DNA of 64,000 nt from Solilutibacter silvestris (GCF_002895945.1 NZ_NPZB01000001.1:263501-327500); one strand, 5' to 3'. Numbered from the stretch's first letter, positions 1 to 8,725 are shown. A program made the numbers and translations. Notes: generated from the sequence alone by a model not told the origin.

Positions 1-390
1 ACCATCGATCCCTTGCGCTGCGGGATCGACGTGCACATCGACGTCGCCATGCGTTCCATCCGGCATGGCATCGCCCATCCGATAACTGCCGGGATGGCGC
101 GATTGCACTTCCGCCACCACGTCGTCCGCGCGCGATGGCGGCAACAGCGTGACCTGGCCACGACTCGCTGCCGCGCACAGGCCGATGATGAAGGCGTCGC
201 GGCGTTCGCACAGGTTGATGACGTGCGTCGCCTGCGGCAACCGTGCCGCCACCGCGCGCACCCGCGCCAGGAATTCTCCGCGCGACAGCGGCACGCCATC
301 GGGCGCGAACAGCAGCGGCCGATCGCGCGATCCATCGATCAGCGGGCGCAATTCGGCCCTCGCCAGCGGTTGTCCAGCTTCGTTCCCCAT
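1..390 (-). CDS. Adenylate-forming (AMP-binding) ligase, N-terminal fragment cut by the window edge
   Basis: The minus strand reads without a stop from an ATG at 390 to the window edge (130 codons seen). The protein begins MGNEAGQPLARAELRPLIDG and has the look of an acyl-CoA synthetase N-terminus: an opening segment resembling LLFAPDGVPLSRGEFLARV, then ATHVINLCERRDAFIIGLCA. The diagnostic AMP-binding P-loop lies beyond the edge, so the family call is an inference. It starts only 23 bp from a divergent phosphopantetheinyl transferase. Such a pair fits aryl polyene (xanthomonadin-like) or other carrier-protein clusters, where a ligase primes substrates onto an acyl carrier protein. Substrate unknown. 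Confidence 0.6.
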   Translation of the reverse strand, partial: MGNEAGQPLARAELRPLIDGSRDRPLLFAPDGVPLSRGEFLARVRAVAARLPQATHVINLCERRDAFIIGLCAAASRGQVTLLPPSRADDVVAEVQSRHPGSYRMGDAMPDGTHGDVDVHVDPAAQGIDG

Positions 391-401
391 GCCGCTTACT
401 T

Positions 402-407
402 TACGCT
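402..407 (+). promoter_or_regulatory. Candidate -10 hexamer (TACGCT) 6 nt before the PPTase start
   Basis: TACGCT ends six nucleotides before the ATG at 414, and no Shine-Dalgarno sequence lies between. If it is a -10 element, transcription would begin at or next to the start codon, giving a leaderless mRNA. The -35 region is weak (TTCGTT at 379-384). Confidence 0.4.
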
Positions 408-413
408 GCACGC

Positions 414-983
414 ATGACTGCCGCCTTGCCCGAGACCGCATGGATGCCGCGCGATGCCGCCCGCAGCGCCGAATCACAGGTGCGCGAATGGCTGGCCGCG
501 CGCACCGGCATCGCCGCGACGGAACTGCCGCTGCAGCGCGACACGCAGGATCGCCCGCGCCTGGGCGGCGCGTTGGACGGCCACGACATCAGCTGGAGCC
601 ATAGCGGCGACGGCCTGCTGCTGGCGTTCGGCACTGGCGTGACATTGGGCGTGGACATGGAATGGCCTCACGGGAAGCGCAAGGTGGCGGAGATCGCGCG
701 CCGCTATTTCACCCCGGATGAGCAGGCATGGCTGGCCGTGCAGTCCGATGCCGCCGCACGCGACCACGCCTTCCACCGCCTGTGGTGCGCCAAGGAAGCA
801 GTGCTGAAAGCGCATGGGCATGGATTGAGCTTCGGGCTCGATCGCCTGCAGTTCGCTGAAATTGATGGCGCATTGCGGCTCGATCACGCCGATCACGCGC
901 TGGGCGAGGCGGCATCGTGGCGCTTGCATGAGTGGAGCCCGGCGCCGGGCTATCTCGCCGCGCTGGCGTGGCGACCGCGATAA
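414..983 (+). CDS. 4'-phosphopantetheinyl transferase, Sfp/AcpT type
   Basis: 189 aa enzyme that moves phosphopantetheine from CoA to a serine of acyl or peptidyl carrier proteins in the cytoplasm. The family signature is present: the metal-binding GVDME motif about residues 79-83, and the downstream [13 protein letters not shown] segment matching the W-x-x-KEA-x-x-K signature. The ATG at 414 was chosen because it gives the normal family length and follows a -10-like hexamer; longer upstream readings run into the divergent ligase. The carrier protein it serves is not in the window. Its neighbour suggests a secondary-metabolite or pigment synthase rather than AcpP, but that is inference. Confidence 0.85.
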   Translation: MTAALPETAWMPRDAARSAESQVREWLAARTGIAATELPLQRDTQDRPRLGGALDGHDISWSHSGDGLLLAFGTGVTLGVDMEWPHGKRKVAEIARRYFTPDEQAWLAVQSDAAARDHAFHRLWCAKEAVLKAHGHGLSFGLDRLQFAEIDGALRLDHADHALGEAASWRLHEWSPAPGYLAALAWRPR

Positions 984-984
984 T
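979..984 (+). promoter_or_regulatory. Candidate -10 hexamer (GATAAT) 6 nt before rsmG
   Basis: GATAAT overlaps the stop codon of the preceding gene and ends six nucleotides before the rsmG ATG at 991. There is no Shine-Dalgarno sequence in the gap. This would allow rsmG to be transcribed leaderless, independently of the upstream gene. Confidence 0.4.
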
Positions 985-990
985 GTCGCG

Positions 991-1629
991 ATGACCGTAT
1001 CCCCCGACATCGCCGCCCTGCGCCCGACGCTGGAACACGGACTGGCCGAACTGGCGCTCGATCCGGCGCTGTCCCAGCCCCTGCTCGACTACCTCGCCTT
1101 GCTCGCGCGCTGGAACCGCGCCTACAACCTCACCGCCGTGCGCGATCCTGCCGAGATGGTCACTCGTCATCTGCTCGACTCGCTGGCCATGCATCCGTAC
1201 CTGCAAGCCGGCGCGCTGGCCGACCTCGGCACCGGCCCCGGGCTGCCCGGCATCCCGCTGGCGCTCGCCCGCCCCGACGTCCAGGTCACGCTGGTCGAGA
1301 GCAATGGCAAGAAGGCGCGCTTCCTGCGCGAGGCCGTGCGCAGCCTCGGCATCGCCAACGCCCGCGTGCTGGAAAGCCGCGCGGAACAGGTGGATGAAGC
1401 GGGCGCCTATCGCCAGATCACCGCGCGCGCACTGGCCACGCTGGCCGGCATCCTCGACGTCGGCGGCCACCTGCTCGCGCCCGATGGCGTGCTGCTGGCG
1501 ATGAAATCCGGCACCACCGACGAGGAGAGCCGCGAGCTGCCGCCCGGCTGGGCGATCCGCGACGTCCATCCGCTGCGCGTCCCCGGCCTCGAAGCCCGCC
1601 GCGAACTGGTGGTCGTGGCCCGGACCTGA
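991..1629 (+). CDS. rsmG: 16S rRNA (guanine527-N7)-methyltransferase RsmG (GidB)
   Basis: 212 aa SAM-dependent methyltransferase that modifies G527 of 16S rRNA. The sequence shows the family N-terminus ([20 protein letters not shown]), the ligand-binding RHLLDSL segment and the SAM-binding loop [15 protein letters not shown] followed by [14 protein letters not shown]. The length is normal. An upstream in-frame start at 862 would overlap the previous gene by over 100 bp, so 991 was chosen. The following parA-parB order is the classic origin-proximal gidB-parAB arrangement; gidA (mnmG) is not in the window. Confidence 0.95.
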   Translation: MTVSPDIAALRPTLEHGLAELALDPALSQPLLDYLALLARWNRAYNLTAVRDPAEMVTRHLLDSLAMHPYLQAGALADLGTGPGLPGIPLALARPDVQVTLVESNGKKARFLREAVRSLGIANARVLESRAEQVDEAGAYRQITARALATLAGILDVGGHLLAPDGVLLAMKSGTTDEESRELPPGWAIRDVHPLRVPGLEARRELVVVART

Positions 1630-1704
1630 GGCCCGCCGGACGCTTTTGCCCGGCATCGGCATAATGTCCGATCCAGCCGCAGCAGCGGCCCCAAGCAGCA
1701 GACG

Positions 1705-2502
1705 ATGGCCCGCATCATTGCAGTCGCCAACCAGAAAGGCGGAGTCGGCAAGACCACGACCGCCGTCAACCTTGCCGCGGCGCTCGCGCAGATGCCGCAA
1801 CGGGTGCTGCTGGTCGATCTCGACGCCCAGGGCAATGCGACCATGGGCAGCGGCATCGACAAGCGCACGGTCGAGGCGTCGAGTTGCGACGTGCTGCTGG
1901 AGGAAGTGCTGGCCGAAGACGCCATCATCAAGAGCGAGGAAGGCTACGACCTGATCCCCGGCAATACCGATCTCACCGCGGCCGAACTCGAATTGATGGA
2001 CGAGCAGTACCGCGAGCAACGACTCAAGCGCGCGCTCGACGGCCTGCGTGATCGCTACGACTACATCATCATCGATTGCCCACCGGCGCTGTCGCTGCTC
2101 ACCCTCAACGCGCTCACCGCCGCCGATGGCGTGCTGGTGCCGATGCAATGCGAGTACTACGCGCTGGAAGGCCTGAGTTCGCTGATCGAAACCATCAACG
2201 CGCTCAAGGCCAAGCTCAATCCCGCGCTGCAGATCGAAGGCATCGTGCGCACCATGTACGACGTCCGCAACAACCTCGGCAACGCCGTCTCGGCCGATCT
2301 GGTCGAACACTTCGGCGACGCCATCCTCAATACCGTGGTGCCGCGCAACGTCCGTCTCGCCGAGGCGCCCAGCCACGGCCAGAGCATCCTCCGCTACGAC
2401 CGCGCCTCGCGCGGTGGCATCGCCTATCTCGGCCTGGCCGGCGAAATCGTCCGTCGCGACCACGCCCGCAAGACCAAAGCAAAAACAAAGGACACCGCAT
2501 GA
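1705..2502 (+). CDS. parA: Chromosome partitioning ATPase ParA (Soj)
   Basis: 265 aa deviant Walker-type ATPase that binds nucleoid DNA and moves ParB-parS complexes apart. The N-terminus holds the deviant Walker A motif ANQKGGVGKTTTAVNLA, followed by VLLVDLDAQGNAT and the Walker B-like DYIIIDCPPALSLLT. The length matches chromosomal ParA. It overlaps parB by the four bases ATGA, implying translational coupling. A CATAAT hexamer at 1660-1665 could serve as a promoter but has no convincing -35 partner. Confidence 0.96.
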   Translation: MARIIAVANQKGGVGKTTTAVNLAAALAQMPQRVLLVDLDAQGNATMGSGIDKRTVEASSCDVLLEEVLAEDAIIKSEEGYDLIPGNTDLTAAELELMDEQYREQRLKRALDGLRDRYDYIIIDCPPALSLLTLNALTAADGVLVPMQCEYYALEGLSSLIETINALKAKLNPALQIEGIVRTMYDVRNNLGNAVSADLVEHFGDAILNTVVPRNVRLAEAPSHGQSILRYDRASRGGIAYLGLAGEIVRRDHARKTKAKTKDTA

Positions 2503-3410
2503 CTGCTGCCAAGGCCCCGGCCAAGAAGCGCGGACTCGGCCGCGGACTCACCGCGCTGCTCGGCAATCACGACGCAGCCGTCGCCAAGGTCGACGTCGAA
2601 CAGCCACAACCGGGCGATCGCCTCGAACGACTGCCGGTGTCGCAACTGCAAGCCGGCAAGTACCAGCCGCGCCAGCAGATGCGCGAGGACGCGCTGGACG
2701 AACTGGCCAACTCGATCCGCGCACAAGGCGTGATCCAGCCGATCGTCGTCCGCGCCATTGGCAAGGACAAATACGAAATCGTCGCCGGCGAACGCCGCTG
2801 GCGCGCCTCGCAGCGCGCCGGTATTGATGACATCCCGGTGGTGATCCGCGAACTCGACGATCGCGCCGCGATCGCGATGGCGTTGATCGAGAACATCCAG
2901 CGCGAAGACCTCAATCCGCTGGAAGAAGCGCAAGCGCTGCAACGCCTGATCGACGAATTCGACCTCACCCACGCCCTGGCAGCGGAAGCGGTCGGCCGTT
3001 CGCGCGCCAGCGTCTCCAACCTGCTGCGCCTGCTCGACCTGCCGCCGGCGATCCGCGCGTTGCTGGAATCGCGGCAACTGGAAATGGGCCACGCCCGCGC
3101 ATTGCTGACACTGTCGTCGGAACTTGCCTCGCGCCTGGCCTCGGAAGCCGCGCAACACGGCTGGTCGGTGCGCGAAGTCGAAGCGCGCGCGCAGCAGTAC
3201 GCCGCCGGCAAGGTGCCGAGCGACACCGCCGCGCGTGCGGCGAAATCGTCCATCGCCAATCCCGACGTCGCCACGCTGGAACGCGAACTGTCCGATTCGT
3301 TGGGCAGCCGCGTCACGGTGAAACAGGGGCCAAAGGGTCGCGGCAAACTGGTGATCGATTACGGCAGCCTCGACGCGCTCGACGGTATCCTGGAGCGACT
3401 GCGCAAATGA
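2499..3410 (+). CDS. parB: Chromosome partitioning protein ParB (Spo0J)
   Basis: 303 aa DNA- and CTP-binding protein that loads at parS sites and forms the partition complex with ParA. It starts with the basic leader KKRGLGRGLTALLG, then has the CTPase/ParB-N box (GERRWRASQRAG), ENIQREDLNPLEEA, and a helix-turn-helix region around EAVGRSRASVSNLLRLLDL. The C-terminal dimerization region ends at DGILERLRK. Start at 2499 is set by the ATGA overlap with parA. I did not recognise a parS-like 16-mer in the window by eye. Confidence 0.96.
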   Translation: MTAAKAPAKKRGLGRGLTALLGNHDAAVAKVDVEQPQPGDRLERLPVSQLQAGKYQPRQQMREDALDELANSIRAQGVIQPIVVRAIGKDKYEIVAGERRWRASQRAGIDDIPVVIRELDDRAAIAMALIENIQREDLNPLEEAQALQRLIDEFDLTHALAAEAVGRSRASVSNLLRLLDLPPAIRALLESRQLEMGHARALLTLSSELASRLASEAAQHGWSVREVEARAQQYAAGKVPSDTAARAAKSSIANPDVATLERELSDSLGSRVTVKQGPKGRGKLVIDYGSLDALDGILERLRK

Positions 3411-4132
3411 GCGAACAACCGCAACTCTCGGTGGTCGTGCCGGTCTACAACGAGCAGGACAATGTCGAACCGCTGATCCGCGAAATCCTCGCCGCGTTGC
3501 GCGGCAAACTGCCGTTCGAGATCGTCTATGTCGACGATCAATCGAAGGACGGCACGTTGTCCGTGCTGCAACGGCTGAAGACGGAAGTGCCGGAGCTGCG
3601 CGTGGTCCGCCATCTCAGCAATTCCGGGCAGAGCACCGCGGTGCGCAATGGCGTCAAGGCCGCGCGCGCACCGTGGATCGCCACGCTCGACGGCGATGCC
3701 CAGAACGATCCCGCCGACATTCCCAACCTGTTGGCCGAACGTGACAAGGCCGATGGCGACACGAAAATGTTTGCCGGGTGGCGCGTGAAGCGACAGGATT
3801 CCGGCAGCAAGCGCTGGGCATCGAAGTGGGCGAACGTACTGCGATCACGCATGCTGCGCGATTCCACTCCGGACACCGGCTGCGGCATCAAGTTGTTCGA
3901 GCGCGACGCCTTCCTCGACCTGCCCTATTTCGACCACATGCACCGCTACCTGCCGGCACTGATGCAGCGTGCGGGCTGGAAGACGATCAGCGTGCCGGTG
4001 AATCATCGTCATCGCGCCAGCGGTTCGTCCAAGTACACCAACTTCGGTCGTGCGATGGTCGGCGTGCGCGATCTGCGCGGCGTGTCGTGGCTGATCGACC
4101 GCAGCCGCCGTACCCGCACCGAGGAGCTGTGA
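3407..4132 (+). CDS. Family 2 glycosyltransferase, dolichol/undecaprenyl-phosphate sugar transferase type
   Basis: 241 aa GT-A fold glycosyltransferase that probably moves a sugar onto polyprenyl phosphate at the inner membrane. Motifs seen: LSVVVPVYNEQDNVEPLI at the N-terminus, EIVYVDDQSKDGT, a metal-binding region ATLDGDAQNDP, and TPDTGCGIKLFERD. No C-terminal transmembrane pair is present, so it resembles soluble DPM1-type enzymes rather than full ArnC. It overlaps parB by ATGA and the next gene by one base (TGATG), so it belongs to the same operon. The pairing with a LAB_N protein suggests lipid A or cell-surface glycan work; the substrate is not determinable. Confidence 0.8.
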   Translation: MSEQPQLSVVVPVYNEQDNVEPLIREILAALRGKLPFEIVYVDDQSKDGTLSVLQRLKTEVPELRVVRHLSNSGQSTAVRNGVKAARAPWIATLDGDAQNDPADIPNLLAERDKADGDTKMFAGWRVKRQDSGSKRWASKWANVLRSRMLRDSTPDTGCGIKLFERDAFLDLPYFDHMHRYLPALMQRAGWKTISVPVNHRHRASGSSKYTNFGRAMVGVRDLRGVSWLIDRSRRTRTEEL

Positions 4133-4524
4133 TGTCGATGCTGTTGCTGCAGGCGGCGCAGGCCGTTGCCGATACCGTGCATGCCGCACCGAAGGGCGTG
4201 ATGGATACGCCGATCACATGGCTGGCCTGGACCGGAGTGCATGCAAGCCCGTGGAAGTTGGTCGGCTGGCTCGGCGCACTGATGTTCAGTGGCCGCTGGT
4301 TCGTGCAGTTGATCGCGTCGAAGCGCTACGGCAAGCCGGTGGTGCCGCGTGCGTTCTGGTACATGAGCATCGTCGGCAGCCTGATGACGCTCAGCTACTT
4401 CGTCTTCGGCAAGAACGATTCCGTGGGCATCCTGCAAAATCTGTTTCCGGCGTTCACGGCGCTGTACAGCCTGTATCTCGACATCCAGCATCGCGGCTGG
4501 AAGCGCGACCGCGCAACGCACTGA
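4132..4524 (+). CDS. Small membrane protein with lipid-A-disaccharide synthase N-terminal (LAB_N) domain
   Basis: 130 aa protein with three predicted membrane helices: WKLVGWLGALMFSGRWFVQL, FWYMSIVGSLMTLSYFVF, and one around ILQNLFPAFTALYSLYLDI. The conserved FSGRWFVQ and P-x-x-FWY-x-S-x-x-G pattern is typical of the LAB_N family. Members of this family are usually encoded beside an ArnC/DPM1-like glycosyltransferase and are thought to act with it in lipid-linked sugar transfer or export. Here it starts one base inside the stop of such a gene. The exact role is unproven. Confidence 0.8.
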   Translation: MSMLLLQAAQAVADTVHAAPKGVMDTPITWLAWTGVHASPWKLVGWLGALMFSGRWFVQLIASKRYGKPVVPRAFWYMSIVGSLMTLSYFVFGKNDSVGILQNLFPAFTALYSLYLDIQHRGWKRDRATH

Positions 4525-4793
4525 TTCTTCTCGCACGTGCTGGCTGATGTGGCCGGGGATTCTCGCACGCGCTGGCTGGCGTGTGTGACCAGCTCCAATG
4601 CGCGGGACGCCATGAATACGTCCATGTAGGCTCGACTCGGCATCCTGCCTCGTATGCCGCGCATCGGACTGGCGCAAAGCCGGGCGCGATAAAGCCGATC
4701 CTCTCTATCTACGCTCGGGATGGCAGCACCCAGCCAGCGCGTGCCAGCCGTTCATTACGCTACTCTCGGCGGATTCGGACCCGGCGATCTCCA
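4525..4793. repeat. 269-bp non-coding spacer with a long-range inverted repeat, REP-like
   Basis: No convincing gene. A perfect 15-bp inverted repeat, GCACGCGCTGGCTGG at 4565-4579 and its complement at 4730-4744, brackets about 150 bp. A degraded extra copy (GCACGTGCTGGCTG) lies just upstream near 4537. The first 12 bases of the arm recur in the palindrome at 62749-62782, so this may be a dispersed palindromic repeat family. The promoter of the following gene must also lie here; TACTCT near 4760 is a weak candidate. Confidence 0.5.
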
Positions 4794-6587
4794 ATGTCAC
4801 TCAAGCCCCTGCTGCTCGCAGCCTGCCTCGCCACCCTGCCGCTGCATGCACAGACCGCGACTGCCACGACGACCACCGCAACCACGTCGACCGATGCGCG
4901 CTTCAAGGCGATCTGGCAACGCGAAGGCGAATGGCGCAAGCATCAGGATGGCGGCGAGCTGGACGAGGATAGCGCCAGCGACACCTTGTCCGCGCATCTG
5001 CCCGACGTCTCGCCGCAGGCACAGGCGCGCCGATTGGCGTATTGGGACGACGTACTGAAACAGTTGGCGGCGATCGATCCGCAGCAACTATCGCCGCCGC
5101 AACGCATCAACTACCTCGTCTACAAACCGCAGATCGAGCACTACGCTGCGGAAGAACGTTTCCGCGATTACGAGATGCCATTCAACGCCGACAGCCAGTT
5201 CTGGTCGGGGCTCGGCTTCCTCACCCGGATGCCGATGCACAACGCGCAGGACGTGCGCAGCTACATCGCGTTGCTGCGTGATGTGCCGCACTACTTCGAC
5301 CAGCAGATCGACAACATGCGCACCGGACTCGCACGCGGCTTCAGTGTGCCGCGTGCCACCCTCGACGGCCGTGACCAGTCGATCGCGATGGTGGCCGACC
5401 TCAAGAATCCGGAACAATCGACCTTCTACGATCCGCTGAAGAAACTCCCGTCCACCATTCCTGCCGCCGAACAGGCGCAGTTGCGCGCCGATGCAAAAGC
5501 CGCGATCGGCGATGCGGTGATCCCCGCGTTCGGCAAACTGCTGGTGTTCTTCCGCAGCGAATACCTGCCGAAGGCGCGCACCACGCTGGCGGCGGAAGCG
5601 ATGCCCGATGGCCAAGCCTGGTATCGCGAACAGATCCGCAAATACACCACGCTCGATCTTTCGCCCGACGAGATCCATGCCATCGGCCTGAAAGAAGTGG
5701 CCGCGACCCGCGCCGAGATGGACGGCATCATCCAGCAGGTCGGCTTCAAGGCGCCGCCCGGGCAGGACACCTACAAGGCCTTCCTGAAGTTCCTGCGCAG
5801 CGATCCGCAGTTCTACGCCAAGACGCCACAGGAATTGTTGAACGACGCGGCGTGGATTTCCAAGCGCGTCGATGGCGAAGTCGGCAAGATCATCGGCACC
5901 TTGCCGCGCGGACGTTTCACCATCGTGCCGGTACCGGCCGACATCGCACCGTTCTGGACCGCCGGCCGCGGCGGCGCGAGCACCTACTGGCTCAATACCT
6001 ATGATCTGCCGTCGCGTCCGCTCTACAACCTGCCGGCGCTGACCTTGCACGAATCCTCACCCGGGCATTCGCTGCAGGGTTCGCTGGTGCGTGAAATGGG
6101 AGAAGTGCCGGAGTTCCGCAAGGAATACATCTCGGCCTACGGCGAAGGCTGGGGCCTGTATTCGGAATGGTTGGGCAAGGAGATGGGCATCTACCAGACG
6201 CCCTATGAAGACTTCGGGCGGCTGACCTATGCGATGTGGCGCGCCTGCCGCCTGGTGATCGATACCGGCGTGCATCACAAGGGCTGGACGCGCGACCAGG
6301 CGCTCGCCTACCTGCGCGACAACACCGCGCTGTCGGAACACGAGATCACCACCGAGGTCGATCGCTACATCTCGTGGCCCGGGCAGGCGCTCAGCTACAA
6401 ACTCGGCGAACTGACGATCCGGCGCCTGCGCAGCGAAGCCGAAGCGGCGCTCGGCCCGAAGTTCGATGTCCGCAAGTTCCACGACGTGGTGCTGGCGCAA
6501 GGTTCGGTACCGATGCCGGTACTGGAATCGCAGGTGCGGGCATGGATCGCGGAGATGCAGGCGCGGCCAGCGGGAAAGAAAGGCTGA
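4794..6587 (+). CDS. DUF885 family secreted metallopeptidase-like protein
   Basis: 597 aa protein with a cleavable signal peptide (MSLKPLLLAACLATLPLHAQ) followed by a Thr/Ala-rich linker. The mature part is a helical DUF885 domain. Near residue 420 it carries LTLHESSPGHSLQG, the HExxPGH-type motif of this family, with a downstream glutamate-rich segment (SAYGEGWGLYSEWLG) that supplies a probable third metal ligand. DUF885 proteins resemble M3-like zinc peptidases, so a periplasmic peptidase role is likely but not demonstrated. The start at 4794 gives a clean signal peptide; the longer in-frame reading from 4581 runs through the repeat region and was rejected. Confidence 0.8.
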   Translation: MSLKPLLLAACLATLPLHAQTATATTTTATTSTDARFKAIWQREGEWRKHQDGGELDEDSASDTLSAHLPDVSPQAQARRLAYWDDVLKQLAAIDPQQLSPPQRINYLVYKPQIEHYAAEERFRDYEMPFNADSQFWSGLGFLTRMPMHNAQDVRSYIALLRDVPHYFDQQIDNMRTGLARGFSVPRATLDGRDQSIAMVADLKNPEQSTFYDPLKKLPSTIPAAEQAQLRADAKAAIGDAVIPAFGKLLVFFRSEYLPKARTTLAAEAMPDGQAWYREQIRKYTTLDLSPDEIHAIGLKEVAATRAEMDGIIQQVGFKAPPGQDTYKAFLKFLRSDPQFYAKTPQELLNDAAWISKRVDGEVGKIIGTLPRGRFTIVPVPADIAPFWTAGRGGASTYWLNTYDLPSRPLYNLPALTLHESSPGHSLQGSLVREMGEVPEFRKEYISAYGEGWGLYSEWLGKEMGIYQTPYEDFGRLTYAMWRACRLVIDTGVHHKGWTRDQALAYLRDNTALSEHEITTEVDRYISWPGQALSYKLGELTIRRLRSEAEAALGPKFDVRKFHDVVLAQGSVPMPVLESQVRAWIAEMQARPAGKKG

Positions 6588-6590
6588 CAG

Positions 6591-6620
6591 ACATCGGGTC
6601 GCATCTCTGCATCCCGATGT
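6591..6620. terminator. Hairpin between convergent DUF885 and transporter genes
   Basis: ACATCGGG at 6591-6598 pairs with CCCGATGT at 6613-6620; the 14-nt loop has a further GCA/TGC pairing. It lies between two convergent stop codons, as a bidirectional terminator would. There is no T-run, so the call is tentative. Confidence 0.45.
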
Positions 6621-6644
6621 TGCAAGCGCTCCGGGCACTTCCCC

Positions 6645-7949
6645 TCAGCGATCGTGATGCAGGTAGCTCGCCTGCTTCGGCAAGCGCAGGCTGACCAGCA
6701 AGGCGATCACCATCATGACTGCCACGTACCAGAAGAACGCGCTCTCGTGTCCCATCACTTTCAGGCGTAGCGCCACGTATTCAGCCGAGCCCCCGAAGAT
6801 GGCGTTGGCCAGCGCGTAGGCCAGGCCGACGCCCAGCGCGCGCACCTCGGGCGGGAACATCTCCGCCTTCACGATGCCGGCGATCGAGGTGTAGAAACTC
6901 ACGATCGCCAGCGCCACGATGATCAGCGCGAAGGCCGCCAGCGGGCTTTGCACCTGCTGCAATACGGTGAGGATGGGCACGATAAGCAGTGCCCCGAGCC
7001 CGCCGAACAGCAGCATGTTGTTGCGCCGGCCGATGCGATCCGACAACGCACCGAACAGTGGCTGCATGCACATGAAGACGAACAGCGCCACGGTCATCAC
7101 CACGTTGGCGGTCTTGATCGGCAGATGCACCGTGTTCACCAGGTACTTCTGCATGTAGGTGGTGCAGGTGTAGAAGATCAGCGAACCGCCGGCGGTGTAG
7201 CCCAGCACGGTGAGGACGGCAGGCCAGTGATGCCGGAACAGCCCGGACAGGCTGCCGGCGTTCTTGTCGCGGCGGCTCTCGTCACTCTGCGTCTCGTGGA
7301 GCTGGCGGCGCAATTGCACGGCCACCACCGCAGTGATGGCGCCGATGACGAAGGGGATGCGCCAGCCCCACGCGTGGAGCTGGTCATCGCTGAGGAACAG
7401 TTCCAGCACCACGATCACCAGCGAGGCCAGCAACTGGCCGCCGATCAGCGTCACGTACTGGAAGGACGAGAAGAATCCGCGCTGTCCGCCCAGCGCGACC
7501 TCGCTCATGTAGGTCGCGGTGGTGCCGTATTCGCCGCCCACCGACAGGCCCTGGAATAGCCGCGCGACCAGCAGCAGCGCCGGCGCCCAGGCGCCGATCA
7601 GGGCATAGGTCGGCAGGCAGGCGATCACCAGCGAGCCGACGCACATCATCGCCACCGAGATCAGCATCGAGGTCTTGCGGCCCACTCGATCGGCGATGCG
7701 GCCAAACAGCCAACCGCCGATCGGCCGCATCAGGAAGCCGGCCGCGAACACCCCGGCGGTATTGAGCAACTGCACCGTCGGGTCGGACTTGGGGAAGAAG
7801 GCGGCGGCAAAATAGATCGACGAGAACGCGTAGACGTAGAAGTCGAACCACTCCACCAGGTTGCCCGAAGACGCACCGACGATGGCGAAGATGCGCTGGC
7901 GCCGTTCCTGGGCGGTGTACTCATGGGAACCTGGGAGGGCGGTGCTCAT
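6645..7949 (-). CDS. MHS-family (metabolite:H+ symporter) MFS transporter, KgtP/ProP-like
   Basis: 434 aa twelve-helix secondary transporter of the inner membrane. The metabolite:H+ symporter signatures are clear: [16 protein letters not shown] in helix 1, the loop [14 protein letters not shown] between helices 2 and 3, [18 protein letters not shown], and a second G[13 protein letters not shown] repeat in the C-terminal half. Relatives carry alpha-ketoglutarate, proline/betaine, citrate or shikimate; the substrate cannot be read from sequence. The ATG at 7949 was chosen over an upstream in-frame start at 7982 because the conserved N-terminus begins [12 protein letters not shown]. Confidence 0.85.
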   Translation of the reverse strand: MSTALPGSHEYTAQERRQRIFAIVGASSGNLVEWFDFYVYAFSSIYFAAAFFPKSDPTVQLLNTAGVFAAGFLMRPIGGWLFGRIADRVGRKTSMLISVAMMCVGSLVIACLPTYALIGAWAPALLLVARLFQGLSVGGEYGTTATYMSEVALGGQRGFFSSFQYVTLIGGQLLASLVIVVLELFLSDDQLHAWGWRIPFVIGAITAVVAVQLRRQLHETQSDESRRDKNAGSLSGLFRHHWPAVLTVLGYTAGGSLIFYTCTTYMQKYLVNTVHLPIKTANVVMTVALFVFMCMQPLFGALSDRIGRRNNMLLFGGLGALLIVPILTVLQQVQSPLAAFALIIVALAIVSFYTSIAGIVKAEMFPPEVRALGVGLAYALANAIFGGSAEYVALRLKVMGHESAFFWYVAVMMVIALLVSLRLPKQASYLHHDR

Positions 7950-8002
7950 GCGGGGGTCTCTCCGGGATGAGGGTGCAGCCAAGCCTATCCCGTGGGGCAG
8001 AT

Positions 8003-8031
8003 TTGCCCCCGGGCCAGATTTCTGCCATCAT
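8003..8031 (+). promoter_or_regulatory. Possible promoter upstream of rpmB
   Basis: TTGCCC at 8003-8008 and CATCAT at 8026-8031 are 17 bp apart in the 236-bp divergent spacer between the transporter and rpmB. The -10 is a poor match. A small hairpin, CCCGGA-TCAC-TCCGGG, follows near 8048-8063 and would lie in the leader. Nothing else is recognised in the spacer. Confidence 0.3.
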
Positions 8032-8185
8032 TTCCGGCTCGCTGCGCCCGGATCACTCCGGGTTCGCGTGCCGGCAATACGATCCCGGCCGCACCGCAGC
8101 ACTCCCGCATCGTGTGGTGGAGCAATCCATCGGGGCCGCCTCCTTCCGGGCTACGGAGGGTTCAACCGACACCATGAGGTGCGCA

Positions 8186-8422
8186 ATGTCACGAGTCTGC
8201 CAAGTCACCGGCAAGCGTACGACGACGGGTAACAACGTCTCGCACGCGATGAACAAAACCCGCCGCCGTTTCCTCCCCAACCTGCACGAGCGCCGCTTCT
8301 GGGTGGCCTCCGAAAACCGTTGGGTGAAGCTGCGCCTGTCCACCAAGGCCCTGCGCACCATCGACAAGAACGGCATCGACGCCGTGCTCGCCGAAATGCG
8401 CGCACGCGGCGACAAGGTCTGA
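8186..8422 (+). CDS. rpmB: 50S ribosomal protein L28
   Basis: 78 aa, the standard length for L28 of the large ribosomal subunit. The sequence [20 protein letters not shown] with the following [11 protein letters not shown] block is unmistakable. The start at 8186 is preceded by an AGGTG Shine-Dalgarno-like sequence. The gene is followed after 14 bp by rpmG, the usual pair. A longer in-frame reading from 7967 crosses the leader and was discarded. Confidence 0.98.
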   Translation: MSRVCQVTGKRTTTGNNVSHAMNKTRRRFLPNLHERRFWVASENRWVKLRLSTKALRTIDKNGIDAVLAEMRARGDKV

Positions 8423-8436
8423 GGAGTTAAACCACC

Positions 8437-8601
8437 ATGGCAACCAAGCGCGACAAGATCCGCCTGATCTCCTCGGCCAACACCGGCCATTTCTACACCA
8501 CCGACAAGAACAAGAAGAACACGCCCGGCAAGATGGAGATCAAGAAGTACGATCCCGTCGTCCGCAAGCATGTGATCTACAAGGAAGGCAAGATCAAGTA
8601 A
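8437..8601 (+). CDS. rpmG: 50S ribosomal protein L33
   Basis: 54 aa L33 of the large subunit: [20 protein letters not shown], then [20 protein letters not shown]. It lacks the paired cysteines of zinc-binding L33, so it is the cysteine-free form. A GAGGAG Shine-Dalgarno sequence precedes the ATG. It lies 14 bp after rpmB and directly before a strong intrinsic terminator, closing a two-gene operon. Confidence 0.98.
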   Translation: MATKRDKIRLISSANTGHFYTTDKNKKNTPGKMEIKKYDPVVRKHVIYKEGKIK

Positions 8602-8627
8602 GCCTTCCGCTTGTTGATGCGATACAG

Positions 8628-8658
8628 GAAACCCCGCTGCGAAGCGGGGTTTCTTTTT
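8628..8658 (+). terminator. Intrinsic terminator of rpmB-rpmG
   Basis: An 11-bp perfect stem, GAAACCCCGCT (8628-8638) with AGCGGGGTTTC (8643-8653), a GCGA tetraloop and a T-rich tail. It sits 26 bp after the rpmG stop. Confidence 0.92.
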
Positions 8659-8725
8659 GCGCGGCGCAAAGTGCCGGCGCGCCGCGATGCCCGCATACTC
8701 GGTGGATCACCGCCCGGGAAACCCC

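Noticed and set aside
709-2463. 584-codon antisense frame over rsmG and parA
   Set aside because: Covers two well-conserved genes on the other strand and has no recognisable motif.
1-4524. parS sites near parAB
   Set aside because: Looked for the conserved 16-bp palindrome by eye and did not find a convincing match; a pattern search over the whole window would settle it.
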